Part shown: positions 1-10,891 of the stretch, piece by piece
How positions within the stretch are numbered: the first letter of the stretch is position 1
How the letters are laid out: each line of letters begins with the position of its first letter
Origin: a bacterium
Lineage (GTDB): Bacteria; Patescibacteriota; Minisyncoccia; UBA6257; 2-01-FULL-56-20
DNA: 40,428 nucleotides
Direction: 5' to 3'
NCBI GenBank assembly: GCA_021777495.1
Contig: JAJYDL010000004.1
Span: forward strand, 1-40,428
The notes under the pieces: generated by a model
Database searches by the model: none
What the model was told of the DNA's origin: nothing
What the model saw: the letters and a program-made list of their open reading frames with translations, nothing else
Program-made: the position numbers and the translations under genes

Positions 1-483
1 GAGACGGAGCGGATGCTCGCCTTGGCCCAGATCGAAGCGATCAGGGCGAATGCGAGACTCACGGAAGCGAAGGCAACCACGGAGGAAGGTCTTCTGCCAT
101 TGCGGAAAAACGCGATGGCGGCGGATACCAACCTTGTAAATATGAAGGCGGGCTATCTGAAGCACGACCACCTGTGGCAGCTGTTAGGCCATATGGTCGA
201 TGCTACGGGGTTCTCGATGGGTATGGCCTATCAGAACGTCGCCGGCATCAACGTTTCCCAGCAGGGAGGGGGTGCAAGTGTTTCGAACGCCGGCAACGTG
301 ACCGCAAAGGCCGATGGCGGCAATGCCTCGAGTTCGAGCTCAAGCGCAAGCCAGAGCCAGAGCAAGAGCGAAAGCTCGAGTTCAAGCTCGAGCGTCAGCA
401 GCTCGAAGTCCGACTCCGGCGCGAGCGCAAGCGCGGCCTCAACCGGACCGGCACTTCCCCCGCCGGACAAAGACGCTCATTGA
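1..483 (+). CDS. Hypothetical protein, 5' partial, with Ser-rich low-complexity C-terminal tail
   Basis: Frame is open from base 1 (ETERMLALAQIEAIRANARL...), TGA stop at 481-483; tail SSSSSSASQSQSKSESSSSSSSVSSSKS. Confidence 0.6.
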   Translation, partial: ETERMLALAQIEAIRANARLTEAKATTEEGLLPLRKNAMAADTNLVNMKAGYLKHDHLWQLLGHMVDATGFSMGMAYQNVAGINVSQQGGGASVSNAGNVTAKADGGNASSSSSSASQSQSKSESSSSSSSVSSSKSDSGASASAASTGPALPPPDKDAH

Positions 484-497
484 CAACAGATTTATCC

Positions 498-545
498 AAG
501 GACCTTCATCGCCCGCAATCGCGGCGCGAAGAAGGTCCTTTTTTT
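498..545 (+). terminator. Intrinsic terminator
   Basis: aaggaccttc ... gaaggtcctt followed by a T tract, just after the stop at 483. Confidence 0.8.
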
Positions 546-640
546 ATCGTTCGACTATTTCCACTCCACCCATAGGCTCAGGACCCCCCATGCGTTCAAA
601 TTTTTCATAATCATTGCGATATGCTAGGATAGTCCAGTCT

Positions 641-1387
641 ATGACCACAAATAAGATCATCATGGAGGTTCGCGCGGGCGCGGGCGGCGACGAAGCATCG
701 ATCTTCGCGGGTGATCTCGCACGCATGTATCAGCGCTATTGTGCGAAGCGGGGGTGGAGCTTTTCCATACTCGACGCGAACGACAACGGCCAGGGATACA
801 AGCACCTTGTGGCGGAAGTGAAAGGTGAGGGCTGCTATGAGGCGTTCCGAAACGAATCGGGCGTGCACCGGGTCCAGCGCATCCCCGTCACGGAAAGATC
901 CGGCCGGGTACACACCTCGACCGCCTCGGTCGCGATCCTTCCGATCGTGGAAGCGAAGGAGGTGCGCATTGCGGATACCGACCTCGAAGTGACGTTCTCC
1001 CGTGCAGGAGGGCCCGGCGGCCAGAACGTCAACAAGGTGGAAACCGCGGTGCGCATCCTCCACAAGCCCACGGGAATCGTCGTGGCATCGCGCGAAGAAC
1101 GCTCCCAGTATGCGAACCGCGAGAAAGCGATGGATGTCCTCCGCGCAAAGCTTTATGAGATAGAACAACTGAAGGCCACCGGCAACATCACCGACATGCG
1201 CCGCGAACAGATAGGTTCGGGTGACCGTTCAGAGAAGATACGCACCTACAATTTTCCCGATGACCGCATCACGGACCATCGGATAGGCAAAAAGTGGCAT
1301 AACATCGAAAAAATCCTGGAAGGCGACTTCGACCCCATTGCAAAGGCATTCGAAAAGGAAGAGGGCGCAGGCGCGCCGCAGCAATAG
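641..1387 (+). CDS. Peptide chain release factor 1-like protein lacking N-terminal domain 1
   Basis: GGQ motif in [21 protein letters not shown] (PxT-type) in [25 protein letters not shown] at 641 gives [19 protein letters not shown]. Confidence 0.88.
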   Translation: MTTNKIIMEVRAGAGGDEASIFAGDLARMYQRYCAKRGWSFSILDANDNGQGYKHLVAEVKGEGCYEAFRNESGVHRVQRIPVTERSGRVHTSTASVAILPIVEAKEVRIADTDLEVTFSRAGGPGGQNVNKVETAVRILHKPTGIVVASREERSQYANREKAMDVLRAKLYEIEQLKATGNITDMRREQIGSGDRSEKIRTYNFPDDRITDHRIGKKWHNIEKILEGDFDPIAKAFEKEEGAGAPQQ

Positions 1388-1410
1388 AAAATCCCCGCGG
1401 GGGGATTTTC
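1387..1410. terminator. Bidirectional terminator hairpin between convergent genes
   Basis: gaaaatccccgcggggggattttc. Confidence 0.8.
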
Positions 1411-1423
1411 CATTTTCATCCGT

Positions 1424-1888
1424 TTACTTTGCCGATACCGCGAAATTGATGAGTTCGTCGCCCGACTCGTCGAAGAAAAAGCGTCCTTCGACGCGCTTTC
1501 CCGCGAGCACGAGCGGCACCCAATGCGGGTCGTCGGCCCACATCTGCTCGAACGGAAGATCGCGGATGGAATGCCAGGCAGGACGCATTTCGTCCGACTC
1601 TCCCGGTTCCCCCGTCCAGTCTTCGGCCGCGAAGAGATGGCAATGATTGTCCCATGACGGGTTGTCCTTGAATGTGAAGGTGAGCGATCCCGCGTCCCGG
1701 AGATGAGCGGGGTCCACCGCAATGCCCGCCTCTTCGGCGATCTCTCTCGCTACGCCCCTCTTCGGATCCTCTCCCTCGGCGAGCTTTCCGCCGAATCCGT
1801 TCCATTTCCCGGACCCGAAACCCCGCTTCTTCATCCCAAGAAGGACCTTTCCGTCCCGCACAATGAAGCAGAGGGTGGTCTCTTTCAT
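1424..1888 (-). CDS. NUDIX hydrolase (MutT/MTH1-like)
   Basis: Nudix box GGKLAEGEDPKRGVAREIAEEAGI, WNGFGGK context. Confidence 0.92.
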   Translation of the reverse strand: MKETTLCFIVRDGKVLLGMKKRGFGSGKWNGFGGKLAEGEDPKRGVAREIAEEAGIAVDPAHLRDAGSLTFTFKDNPSWDNHCHLFAAEDWTGEPGESDEMRPAWHSIRDLPFEQMWADDPHWVPLVLAGKRVEGRFFFDESGDELINFAVSAK

Positions 1889-1893
1889 CGGAT

Positions 1894-2388
1894 CTACTGC
1901 TTAAGGGTAAGGTGGGTATACGAAGGAGTATGGGCCACGAGCTCTCCGGGCGCGAACCAGACGGCGATCTCCTGCTCTCCTTCCTCCTTCGAACCGGATG
2001 CATGGATGAGATTGAACACACCCATCTTATGCTCGTCGGCATGCTTGAAAGAGACATGCGCGAAATCGCCCCGGATCGTTCCCGGAGCGGCCGACTTCGG
2101 TTCCGTTGCGCCCACCATCTTCCGGACCACCTCCACCACCTCCACGCCTTCAAGCGCAAGCGCGACGATGGGCCCTGACGATATCATTTCGATCATAAGA
2201 TTGCGCACCGCTTCGCCGCGGCGCACCGCAAGGTCCTCGGTATAATGCTTCCGCGCGGTTTCCGCCGAGGCCATCACCATCTTCATGCCGACAATCTTGA
2301 TCCCCGTCCGTTCGAAACGGTGGATGATCTCTCCGACGATCCCGCGGTCCAATGCATCCGGCTTGAGCAATACGAGCGATCTCTCCAT
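1894..2388 (-). CDS. ndk: Nucleoside diphosphate kinase
   Basis: MERSLVLLKPDALDRGIVGEIIHRFE; active-site region NLIHASGSKEEGEQEIAVWF. Confidence 0.93.
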   Translation of the reverse strand: MERSLVLLKPDALDRGIVGEIIHRFERTGIKIVGMKMVMASAETARKHYTEDLAVRRGEAVRNLMIEMISSGPIVALALEGVEVVEVVRKMVGATEPKSAAPGTIRGDFAHVSFKHADEHKMGVFNLIHASGSKEEGEQEIAVWFAPGELVAHTPSYTHLTLKQ

Positions 2389-2401
2389 GGCAATAATGTT
2401 A

Positions 2402-3802
<1,401 letters not shown>

Positions 3803-3826
3803 ATATGTTATGGTAATATTAATACA
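3803..3826. promoter_or_regulatory. 24-bp divergent promoter between aspS and the MgtC/SapB gene
   Basis: TACCAT (complement of 3810-3815) is 7 nt from the aspS ATG; TAATAT (3814-3819) is 7 nt from the MgtC-family ATG. Confidence 0.55.
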
Positions 3827-4321
3827 ATGTTGACGTTTGAACAAATGCTCGGCCGTTTCCTCATCGCGCTTCTCCTTGGGGCGCTCCTCGGCCTTGAGCG
3901 CGAACTCGTCGGAAAGGAGGAGGCGGGAATCCGCACCCTCGGCCTCGTGACGTCCGGCGCATCCATCTTCGCCATGATCGGCCTTTCGCTCCCCTACATC
4001 GTCTCCGCGGGAACGGGCAATCTTGCGGATGTCATCGCGCGGAACAGCGGATTCCTCACCGTGATCGCGAATATCGTGGTCGGCGTGGGATTCCTCGGCG
4101 CGGGCATCATCATGAAAATGAACGACCATCCGCGCGGCGTGACGACGGCGGCCCTCATCTGGTCCGCGGCGGCGATCGGCGCGCTCGTCGGCATAGGGCT
4201 TTCGTGGTTCGCGGGCGCCGCAACGGTCATCCTTGCGGTCGTCCTCTACTTCCTGAGAACGGTAAGTATCGCGGAGCGCATCGAGCGGAAACGGGAAGCG
4301 GCGGAACGCGGCAACGCATAA
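3827..4321 (+). CDS. MgtC/SapB family membrane protein
   Basis: FLIALLLGALLGLERELVGKEEAGIRTLGLVTSGASIFAMIG...VGVGFLGAGIIMK...GVTTAALIWSAAAIGALVGIG. Confidence 0.9.
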   Translation: MLTFEQMLGRFLIALLLGALLGLERELVGKEEAGIRTLGLVTSGASIFAMIGLSLPYIVSAGTGNLADVIARNSGFLTVIANIVVGVGFLGAGIIMKMNDHPRGVTTAALIWSAAAIGALVGIGLSWFAGAATVILAVVLYFLRTVSIAERIERKREAAERGNA

Positions 4322-4333
4322 CGATCCCGGTCC

Positions 4334-5230
4334 ATGCCTTCCTGGCTGGCATTCGCACTTGCTTCACCGGCGCTTTTCGGCGCGTCGACCATCATCGATA
4401 AATTCCTCATCGACAAACGGATCAAGGATCCGGTCTTTCTGACCGCCTTCGGGGGCTTCATCGTGCTCGCGGGCGCCGCCGCCATCTTCGCCATTCGGGG
4501 CTTCGGCACGCTGCCCGGAGGACAGATCGCCGCGCTCATCGCGATCGGCATCATGGACGAAATCGCGCTCGTCCCCTACTATAAAGCGCTTTCCTACGAC
4601 GATGCATCGAGTATCATGCCGTTCTTCCAGCTCGTCCCGGTGCTCGTGCTCACATTCTCCTATTTTTTCCTCCGGGAAGCGCTCACCGCCGCCCAGGTCG
4701 CCGCATTCGTTCTCATACTTTCGGGAAGCTTCCTTCTCGCCGCGGAAAAGATCGATGCGGGGATGTTCCGCCCGAGGAAGTCACTCCCCTGGGTCGTGCT
4801 CACGAGCGTGCTGTGGGCGGCGCCTGCCGTGATCTTCAAGTCGATGACGGTCGACCGGGGATTCTGGCATGCCGCAGCCTACACCCTGCTCGGCATCGCC
4901 GCGGGGGCGTTCATCCTCTTTGCCGCGTCGTACCGCCGCAGCATCGCGCAGCTCGGCGTATTGCGTGCGGATACCTGGGCCGCAGTGGGAATGAATGAAG
5001 TGATCTACTTCCTGGGACAGATGTTCTGGTTCTACGCGATCGCGCTCGGGCCCGTCTCCCTCGTATCGGTGATGGGAGGGCTCATACCCCTCTTCGTATT
5101 CCTCTACGGGACCGCGATCTCCCTCTGGCTCCCGAAGATCCTCCGCGAAGACCTTTCGCGCGGCACCGTGATGCTGAAGATCGCCGCCCTTGCGCTCGTG
5201 CTCGGAGGGGTATGGTTCATAAACCGATAG
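4334..5230 (+). CDS. EamA/DMT-superfamily transporter
   Basis: Multi-TM protein with two repeat halves; MPSWLAFALASPALFGASTIIDKFLIDKRI. Confidence 0.8.
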   Translation: MPSWLAFALASPALFGASTIIDKFLIDKRIKDPVFLTAFGGFIVLAGAAAIFAIRGFGTLPGGQIAALIAIGIMDEIALVPYYKALSYDDASSIMPFFQLVPVLVLTFSYFFLREALTAAQVAAFVLILSGSFLLAAEKIDAGMFRPRKSLPWVVLTSVLWAAPAVIFKSMTVDRGFWHAAAYTLLGIAAGAFILFAASYRRSIAQLGVLRADTWAAVGMNEVIYFLGQMFWFYAIALGPVSLVSVMGGLIPLFVFLYGTAISLWLPKILREDLSRGTVMLKIAALALVLGGVWFINR

Positions 5231-5244
5231 CTTCCGCAGAAAGA

Positions 5245-7812
5245 TTACCGTTCGATAAGCCCTCCGTACCGCCGATAGAAATACTTCTTCGCGATCTCCA
5301 CGGTAACGAGGTATGCGGCCACGATGACGAGGATGAGGCCGAGAACGGGGATGCCGAGCCGTAAAAATCCGAATGCCGGACCGAGCGGAGAATATGCCGC
5401 AAGCCATGCGACCGCCACCGCGCCGAACGAAGCGCCGAGAAGCGCCTTGCTCGGCCCTCCGTTCGCCCAGAAATTGAGGCGGCTCCGTATGATGTTCACG
5501 ACAAGCGTCTGCGTGGCGATGGATTCGAGGAACCATCCCGTCTGGAACGCGGCCCCCGAAAAGCGGAACACGAGGAGCATCCCGGCGAAAGTGAGGAAAT
5601 CGAACACCGAGGAAAGCGGACCGAAGATCAGCATGAACTTTTTCATGAAAACGATGTCGAAGCGCTTCGGGCGCGCAAGAAAATCCGGATCGACGTTGTC
5701 GAACGGGATCGCGAGCTGCGATGCGTCATAAAGGAAGTTATTGAAAAGGATCTGCGGCGCGGTCATGGGAAGGAAGGGCAGGAAAAGCGACGCGATGGGC
5801 ATGCTGAACATGTTGCCGAAGTTCGAGGAAAGCGCCATCATGAGGTATTTGAACGTGTTCGCAAAGGTCTTCCTTCCCTCCACGATGCCGTCGATGATCT
5901 CGCCGAGCCCCTTCCGGAGAAGGATGATGTCCGCGGTCTCCTTTGCGATATCGACGGCGTTGTTGACCGAGATGCTCACATCGGCCTCTTTGAGCGAAAG
6001 GACATCATTCACGCCGTCCCCCATGTAGGCGACGACGTGGCCGTTCGCACGGAGCGCGCGGAGGATAAGCTCCTTCTGTTCGGGATTGACGCGGGTGAAC
6101 ACGTTCGTCGTTTCGACGCGCTTCGCGAGGCGGTGTTCGTCGAGCCCGGCGAGATCGTCGCCCGTAAGGGGGTCCCGCACCGCAAGCCCGATCTCCTCGG
6201 CGATATGCTTCGTGACGAGAAAGTTATCGCCGGTAATGATCTTGATGTCGACGTTATGCGCCGCCATCCGCTCAAGAGTCTCCTTCACCGTCTTTTTCGG
6301 AGGATCGAGGAACGCGAGAAACCCGAGGAAAGAGAGATCACGCTCATCCTCCTTGCCGTACGCCTTCTTCTGCGGCACTTTCCGCACGCCGACCGCCAGC
6401 ACGCGGAACCCCTCCGCGGAAAGCGCATCGTACGCCGCCGCGATCTTCTTCCGGGACGCCGCTGCGAGCTTTTTTGCATGCTCCGGGGTGCCGTAGTGGG
6501 AGGCGGCCTTCAATATCCCTTCGGGAGCGCCCTTCGCGATGATGACCGCCTCGGCCCCTTTCCCCACGATCACCGACTCGATCCTCCGCTCCGCGTCGAA
6601 AGGCACTTCGTCGAGCTTCTTCCAGGAGGCGGCATCCTTCGCTTCCGCCGCGGCGCCTTTGAACTCCTCGATGGCGCGGTCAAGCACGCCGCGCACCCCG
6701 GTAAGGTTCGTACTGCTCACGTATCCCCAGAAAAGGGTGTCCTCGCTCTCCTTGCCGAAGGGATCGAGGCACTTCACGAGCGAGATGCGATCCTCCGTGA
6801 GCGTGCCCGTCTTATCGGTGCAAAGGACATCAACGCTCCCGAAATTATGGATGGCGCCGAGGCGCTTTACGATCACGCCCCCCTCGGCCATGCGGATCGC
6901 CCCTTTCGCGAGATTGCTCGTCACGATAAGCGGCAGAAGTTCGGGGGTGATCCCGACCGCGATGGCGACGGCGAAAAGGAATATCTGAAGGGGGTCGTTT
7001 CGGAGGAAAATATAATCGAGGAGAATGACCGCGAGCACGAGCAAGATCGTGGTCCTGAATATGAACATGCTGAAATCCTTCAGGTTCCGCTCGAATTCCG
7101 TGGGCTGGTCCGGCTTCACGAGGCGCCCCGCGATCGCGCCGACCTTGGTGCGCGAACCGGTGTCGACGGCGACGGCAATGCCCTTGCCGCTCACCACGCT
7201 CGTCCCGAGGAAGACGGCGCGGACGCCGCCGTCCTTCGCTGCCGCGCCGCGGAGAGGTTCCGCGAACTTTTCCACCGGCGCCGATTCCCCGGTCAGCATG
7301 CTCTCGTTGAGAAAAAGGTCCTTTGCTTCGAAGAGGATGCCGTCCGCGGGAACAAGATCGCCCGCTTCGAGATTGAAGATGTCGCCGGGGACCACTTCCC
7401 GCATCGCGCGCTCCTTGAGCTCACCCCCCCGTACGACCGCAGCGGTGATCTTCACCTGCTCGCGGAGCGCCTCCGCCGCCTGCGCCGAGCGGTAGCTGTT
7501 CAGAAAATCGATGAACGCACTGCCGAACACGATCGCAAGGATGATCGTCGCTTCGATATGCGACCCGAGAGAGAACGTCACGAGCGCCGCGACGATAAGA
7601 AGGATCTGAAGAGGGTTCCGGAACTTCGACAGGAAGATGAGGATGGGACCGATCTTCCTGCGTTCCGCAAACTCGTTCGGACCGTATTCCCGGAAGCGTG
7701 CGGCGGCCTCCGCAGGAGTAAGCCCTTTCGGACCCGATTTCAGCGGGCGAAACACATCCTCGCCGCCGAGAGCGGCGAGGGATTCAAGCATGGCTTCCGG
7801 GGTGTCGGACAT
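5245..7812 (-). CDS. mgtA: Magnesium-translocating P-type ATPase (MgtA-like)
   Basis: DKTGTLTEDRISLVKCLDPFG, LNESMLTGESAPVEKF, GDGVNDVLSLKEADVSISVNNAVDIAKETADIILL. Confidence 0.9.
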   Translation of the reverse strand: MSDTPEAMLESLAALGGEDVFRPLKSGPKGLTPAEAAARFREYGPNEFAERRKIGPILIFLSKFRNPLQILLIVAALVTFSLGSHIEATIILAIVFGSAFIDFLNSYRSAQAAEALREQVKITAAVVRGGELKERAMREVVPGDIFNLEAGDLVPADGILFEAKDLFLNESMLTGESAPVEKFAEPLRGAAAKDGGVRAVFLGTSVVSGKGIAVAVDTGSRTKVGAIAGRLVKPDQPTEFERNLKDFSMFIFRTTILLVLAVILLDYIFLRNDPLQIFLFAVAIAVGITPELLPLIVTSNLAKGAIRMAEGGVIVKRLGAIHNFGSVDVLCTDKTGTLTEDRISLVKCLDPFGKESEDTLFWGYVSSTNLTGVRGVLDRAIEEFKGAAAEAKDAASWKKLDEVPFDAERRIESVIVGKGAEAVIIAKGAPEGILKAASHYGTPEHAKKLAAASRKKIAAAYDALSAEGFRVLAVGVRKVPQKKAYGKEDERDLSFLGFLAFLDPPKKTVKETLERMAAHNVDIKIITGDNFLVTKHIAEEIGLAVRDPLTGDDLAGLDEHRLAKRVETTNVFTRVNPEQKELILRALRANGHVVAYMGDGVNDVLSLKEADVSISVNNAVDIAKETADIILLRKGLGEIIDGIVEGRKTFANTFKYLMMALSSNFGNMFSMPIASLFLPFLPMTAPQILFNNFLYDASQLAIPFDNVDPDFLARPKRFDIVFMKKFMLIFGPLSSVFDFLTFAGMLLVFRFSGAAFQTGWFLESIATQTLVVNIIRSRLNFWANGGPSKALLGASFGAVAVAWLAAYSPLGPAFGFLRLGIPVLGLILVIVAAYLVTVEIAKKYFYRRYGGLIER

Positions 7813-7834
7813 GGAATGGGGATCGGCGGATATA

Positions 7835-8410
7835 TCAGCCGAGGGCCTCGAGGATCTCCTTCGTGGAACGCACGCGGCCCATGCGTGTGAAGATGCCCTT
7901 CATCGCATGTACGTGCTCATCTTCTGAACGCGCCGCGGATGCGTCCTCCACGAACACCTGATCGTATCCGTATTCATAGGCGAAGCGTGCAGTGCTTTCG
8001 ACGCCGATATTGGTCGATATGCCGCACAGCACGATCGTCCGAATGCCGCGCCTGCGAAGTTGAAGGTCAAGCTCGGTACCGTAGAACGCACCCCACTGCC
8101 GCTTCGTAATGACGAAATCGCCCGCCTCCGGACCCATCTCCGGTACGATCTCGGCCCAGTCCTCCGGACGGGAAAAGTGCATCGGCTCCGCATCCATCGC
8201 CGGATGAAGGCCATCCCTGCCGTCCGCGGAAGGCGTGACCCGTACAAGAAACACGGGCATCCCCGCGGCGCGGAACGCCTTTGCGATCGAAGAAGCGTTC
8301 GCGACGACGTCCGCCGAGGCGTGCGGAGCCGAGGTCATTCCCACGATTCCTTTTTGGAGGTCAATGACCACAAGTGCGGTCTTTTCTTTATCGATACGGA
8401 TCGGTTCCAT
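7835..8410 (-). CDS. Isochorismatase-family cysteine hydrolase
   Basis: MEPIRIDKEKTALVVIDLQKGIVG...ITKRQWGAFYGTELDLQLRRRGIRTIVLCGISTNIGVESTARFAYEYGYDQVFVEDA. Confidence 0.9.
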   Translation of the reverse strand: MEPIRIDKEKTALVVIDLQKGIVGMTSAPHASADVVANASSIAKAFRAAGMPVFLVRVTPSADGRDGLHPAMDAEPMHFSRPEDWAEIVPEMGPEAGDFVITKRQWGAFYGTELDLQLRRRGIRTIVLCGISTNIGVESTARFAYEYGYDQVFVEDASAARSEDEHVHAMKGIFTRMGRVRSTKEILEALG

Positions 8411-8427
8411 TGGTATGAAGTTATTTT

Positions 8428-9591
8428 TTATGCGTTCTTTACGATCCTCTCCCAGAGGAACATCGCAAGGGATCCGAAGGATGCAAGATAAATGGCGCCC
8501 GCCACGATCCATCCGACGAACGGCACAAGCGCCACAACGGCGAAGATCGCGGTCCCGAAGAGGATATGGTACCATCGCAGATTTTCCTTGCGGCGGCGCC
8601 AGATGAGGGAGGCGCTCACGATCCCGGCCACGGGCGCCGCGGCAAGCATGACCGTCGCATACGCAAGAAGCGCCACGATCCCCGGCAAGGCCCCGATAAC
8701 GGTGAATATGGCGACGAGGGAAGCGATAGGAAGCGCGACGGCAACGACGAAGCCCCGAAGAAGCTCCTTCCAGAAGCCCCGCGCGGCACGGAACACCACA
8801 AGCACCGAATCCTTGCGGAACGCATACCAGAAGAGATAGGCACCCGCGAGGATGGTAGCGAGCTTCAAAAGCCACCAAAGAGTGAGGATCGCGAGGAACG
8901 GTCCCGCCCACGCATCGCGTTCCGCGGGCGTCGGCGCCTTATGGAAAAGCGTGGTTCCGCCGATATGCGCGCTTTGCGCGATCGAAGCGGCGCGGGGGGC
9001 GGTATATTCAAGATTCCCTTCGATCGCCGCATCCGGCCCGATCGTGACATCCTTGGCATTCCTGATCACAAGATTGCCGCCGGTCCTGCCGTCGAAATAC
9101 ACGGTCCCACCCGTCACATACAACGTCCCCGATGCATCGCCGTCGAACGAAAGATTGCCTGCCGCAATATAGGAATCCTTCGCGATCGCGGTCCCCGGAG
9201 TGACCGTCACCGATGCGCCGGCGGCAAGGAGCTCCCCGCTGAAGGTGCCGCCCACGGTAAGGTTGGCCGCAGCCGTACGAACGTCCTGTGCCTCGGCGCC
9301 CTGGATCATCACCGTGCTGCCAAGCGCCATGATATCGCCCGTTGCCCGGCTTGAAATATAGACGACATCGCCTGCCGCAAGCACGTCGCCCGTCACCGGC
9401 GCCGAAACCGCGACATCCACTCCCGCCGCGTAAACGTTCTGATCGAAAGTCGCCGGAGCATCGACGGTCACGTTCCTTCCCGTGCCGAAATACGCCGCAT
9501 GGGCCGACGGTATGGCGATCGCCGCCGCACACGCGAATGCCGCAATGCCGCCGATCATCGCCACTATACCCTTTCCTATGTTCTTTTCCAT
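8428..9591 (-). CDS. Secreted/membrane bactofilin-like polymer-forming protein with C-terminal TM domain
   Basis: Signal peptide then repetitive short beta repeats (VTVDAPATFDQNVYAAGVDVAVSAPVTGDVLAAGDVVYI...), then TM segments. Confidence 0.7.
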   Translation of the reverse strand: MEKNIGKGIVAMIGGIAAFACAAAIAIPSAHAAYFGTGRNVTVDAPATFDQNVYAAGVDVAVSAPVTGDVLAAGDVVYISSRATGDIMALGSTVMIQGAEAQDVRTAAANLTVGGTFSGELLAAGASVTVTPGTAIAKDSYIAAGNLSFDGDASGTLYVTGGTVYFDGRTGGNLVIRNAKDVTIGPDAAIEGNLEYTAPRAASIAQSAHIGGTTLFHKAPTPAERDAWAGPFLAILTLWWLLKLATILAGAYLFWYAFRKDSVLVVFRAARGFWKELLRGFVVAVALPIASLVAIFTVIGALPGIVALLAYATVMLAAAPVAGIVSASLIWRRRKENLRWYHILFGTAIFAVVALVPFVGWIVAGAIYLASFGSLAMFLWERIVKNA

Positions 9592-9637
9592 GAAATAATT
9601 ATATCATTTCAGGCAAGAAAGACCATAAAAAAACACC

Positions 9638-10375
9638 ATGGAGAAACATTCTATGCGCGAAAGCGTCCCGGAGGAAGAAATGCTCCGGGAAGAGAGGGAG
9701 AAACGCGAACGGGCCATGGAGGAACTGAAAGCGGAATTCCAAAGGGAGATAGCATGGCGCGATACGGCGATAGAACATCTCACGCGCCTTGCCTATACGG
9801 ATGACCTGACGGGCCTCTATAACCGAAGGAAATTCAATGAGGAATTTTCGAGAAGGAACAAGGACCGCGAGGGAACGGCTGCCGAAAAAGAAGGCGCTCA
9901 GGACATATTCCTCCTCCTCGATCTCGATAATTTCAAAATAGTGAACGATGCCTTCGACGAGGGGCACGTCGGCGGAGACCGGGTGCTCAAGGAAGCAGCC
10001 CGGCACCTTTTCGAAAAAATAAAGGATATATTCCGGAAGGACGACCTCGTCGCGCGGTATGGAGGCGAAGAATTCGCGGTGCTCCTGAAAGATGCCGATG
10101 TGGAACAGATCGAAAAGCGCCTCCGCCTCGGCCTCACCGTAATGCTCGACAAAGAGCACGTCCCCATAACGTTCAGCGGCGGTTATACCGTCGTCGAACC
10201 AGGGGAAGATCTGAGCGAGGTCTTCGCGCGCGCAGACCGGGCCCTCTTTGTCGCAAAGGAGGATGAAGAGCTCCCGGATGGCCGCATCAAGAGGGGAAGA
10301 AACAGGATACTCCCCTACTCGCCCGAAATAGAAAATGAAATAATGGAAAAAAGGGAGGAGCTTGCCGAAGAATGA
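9638..10375 (+). CDS. GGDEF-domain diguanylate cyclase
   Basis: YTDDLTGLYNRRKF; LDLDNFKIVNDAFDEGHVGGDRVLKEAA; RKDDLVARYGGEEFAVLL (I-site RxxD five residues before GGEEF). Confidence 0.92.
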   Translation: MEKHSMRESVPEEEMLREEREKRERAMEELKAEFQREIAWRDTAIEHLTRLAYTDDLTGLYNRRKFNEEFSRRNKDREGTAAEKEGAQDIFLLLDLDNFKIVNDAFDEGHVGGDRVLKEAARHLFEKIKDIFRKDDLVARYGGEEFAVLLKDADVEQIEKRLRLGLTVMLDKEHVPITFSGGYTVVEPGEDLSEVFARADRALFVAKEDEELPDGRIKRGRNRILPYSPEIENEIMEKREELAEE

Positions 10376-10470
10376 TTCCGGGAACATTGACCGCATTTCC
10401 CCGCGCATGGTAAATTTGCGGCAGAACGGCATTCGCTGGAACAGGGAAACCCGCCGGAAAGGAGCGGACC

Positions 10471-10695
10471 ATGAAACGTCCGAGCGCGGAGTGGAACAAG
10501 AAGGAACGGCTCGAGCTCATAGGAACGATCGGCCGAACGCTCATCGAGGAATCCAGGCGCGCAAATACCGTCCCCGGAAAGCTCGTATTCGAAGCTGCGG
10601 AGCGGATAACGCTCATCGCCGGAGAATCGGCGTATTTCCTCGAAACGAACCGGGAAGAGATGCTGAAAGGAATCCATTTCGAAGGACGCGCGTAG
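10471..10695 (+). CDS. Small hypothetical protein (74 aa)
   Basis: ORF with GGAAAGGAG SD-like sequence upstream, followed by a terminator hairpin. Confidence 0.5.
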   Translation: MKRPSAEWNKKERLELIGTIGRTLIEESRRANTVPGKLVFEAAERITLIAGESAYFLETNREEMLKGIHFEGRA

Positions 10696-10698
10696 CCG

Positions 10699-10731
10699 AA
10701 ACCCCACGCATATCTGCGCGGGGCTTTTGTT
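10699..10731 (+). terminator. Intrinsic terminator
   Basis: accccacgcatatctgcgcggggcttttgtt. Confidence 0.65.
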
Positions 10732-10891
10732 AAATGAGATACGATAAAACGGGAGTTTGGGATAACTGCCCAAGCAGATACATCCATGCTGCGGTGATAT
10801 ATAAGCCTACTTTTTTATAGTTTTGACAAGAATATACAAAGGGTATATCACTTATATAAAGGCCGAAGCGGAAAAATAACCAACCAACACA

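Noticed and set aside
6037-7890. Long plus-strand ORF (617 aa) opposite mgtA
   Set aside because: Codon-position shadow of a GC-rich gene: composition is Arg/His/Glu-rich, no recognisable motifs, and the minus strand encodes a full P-type ATPase.
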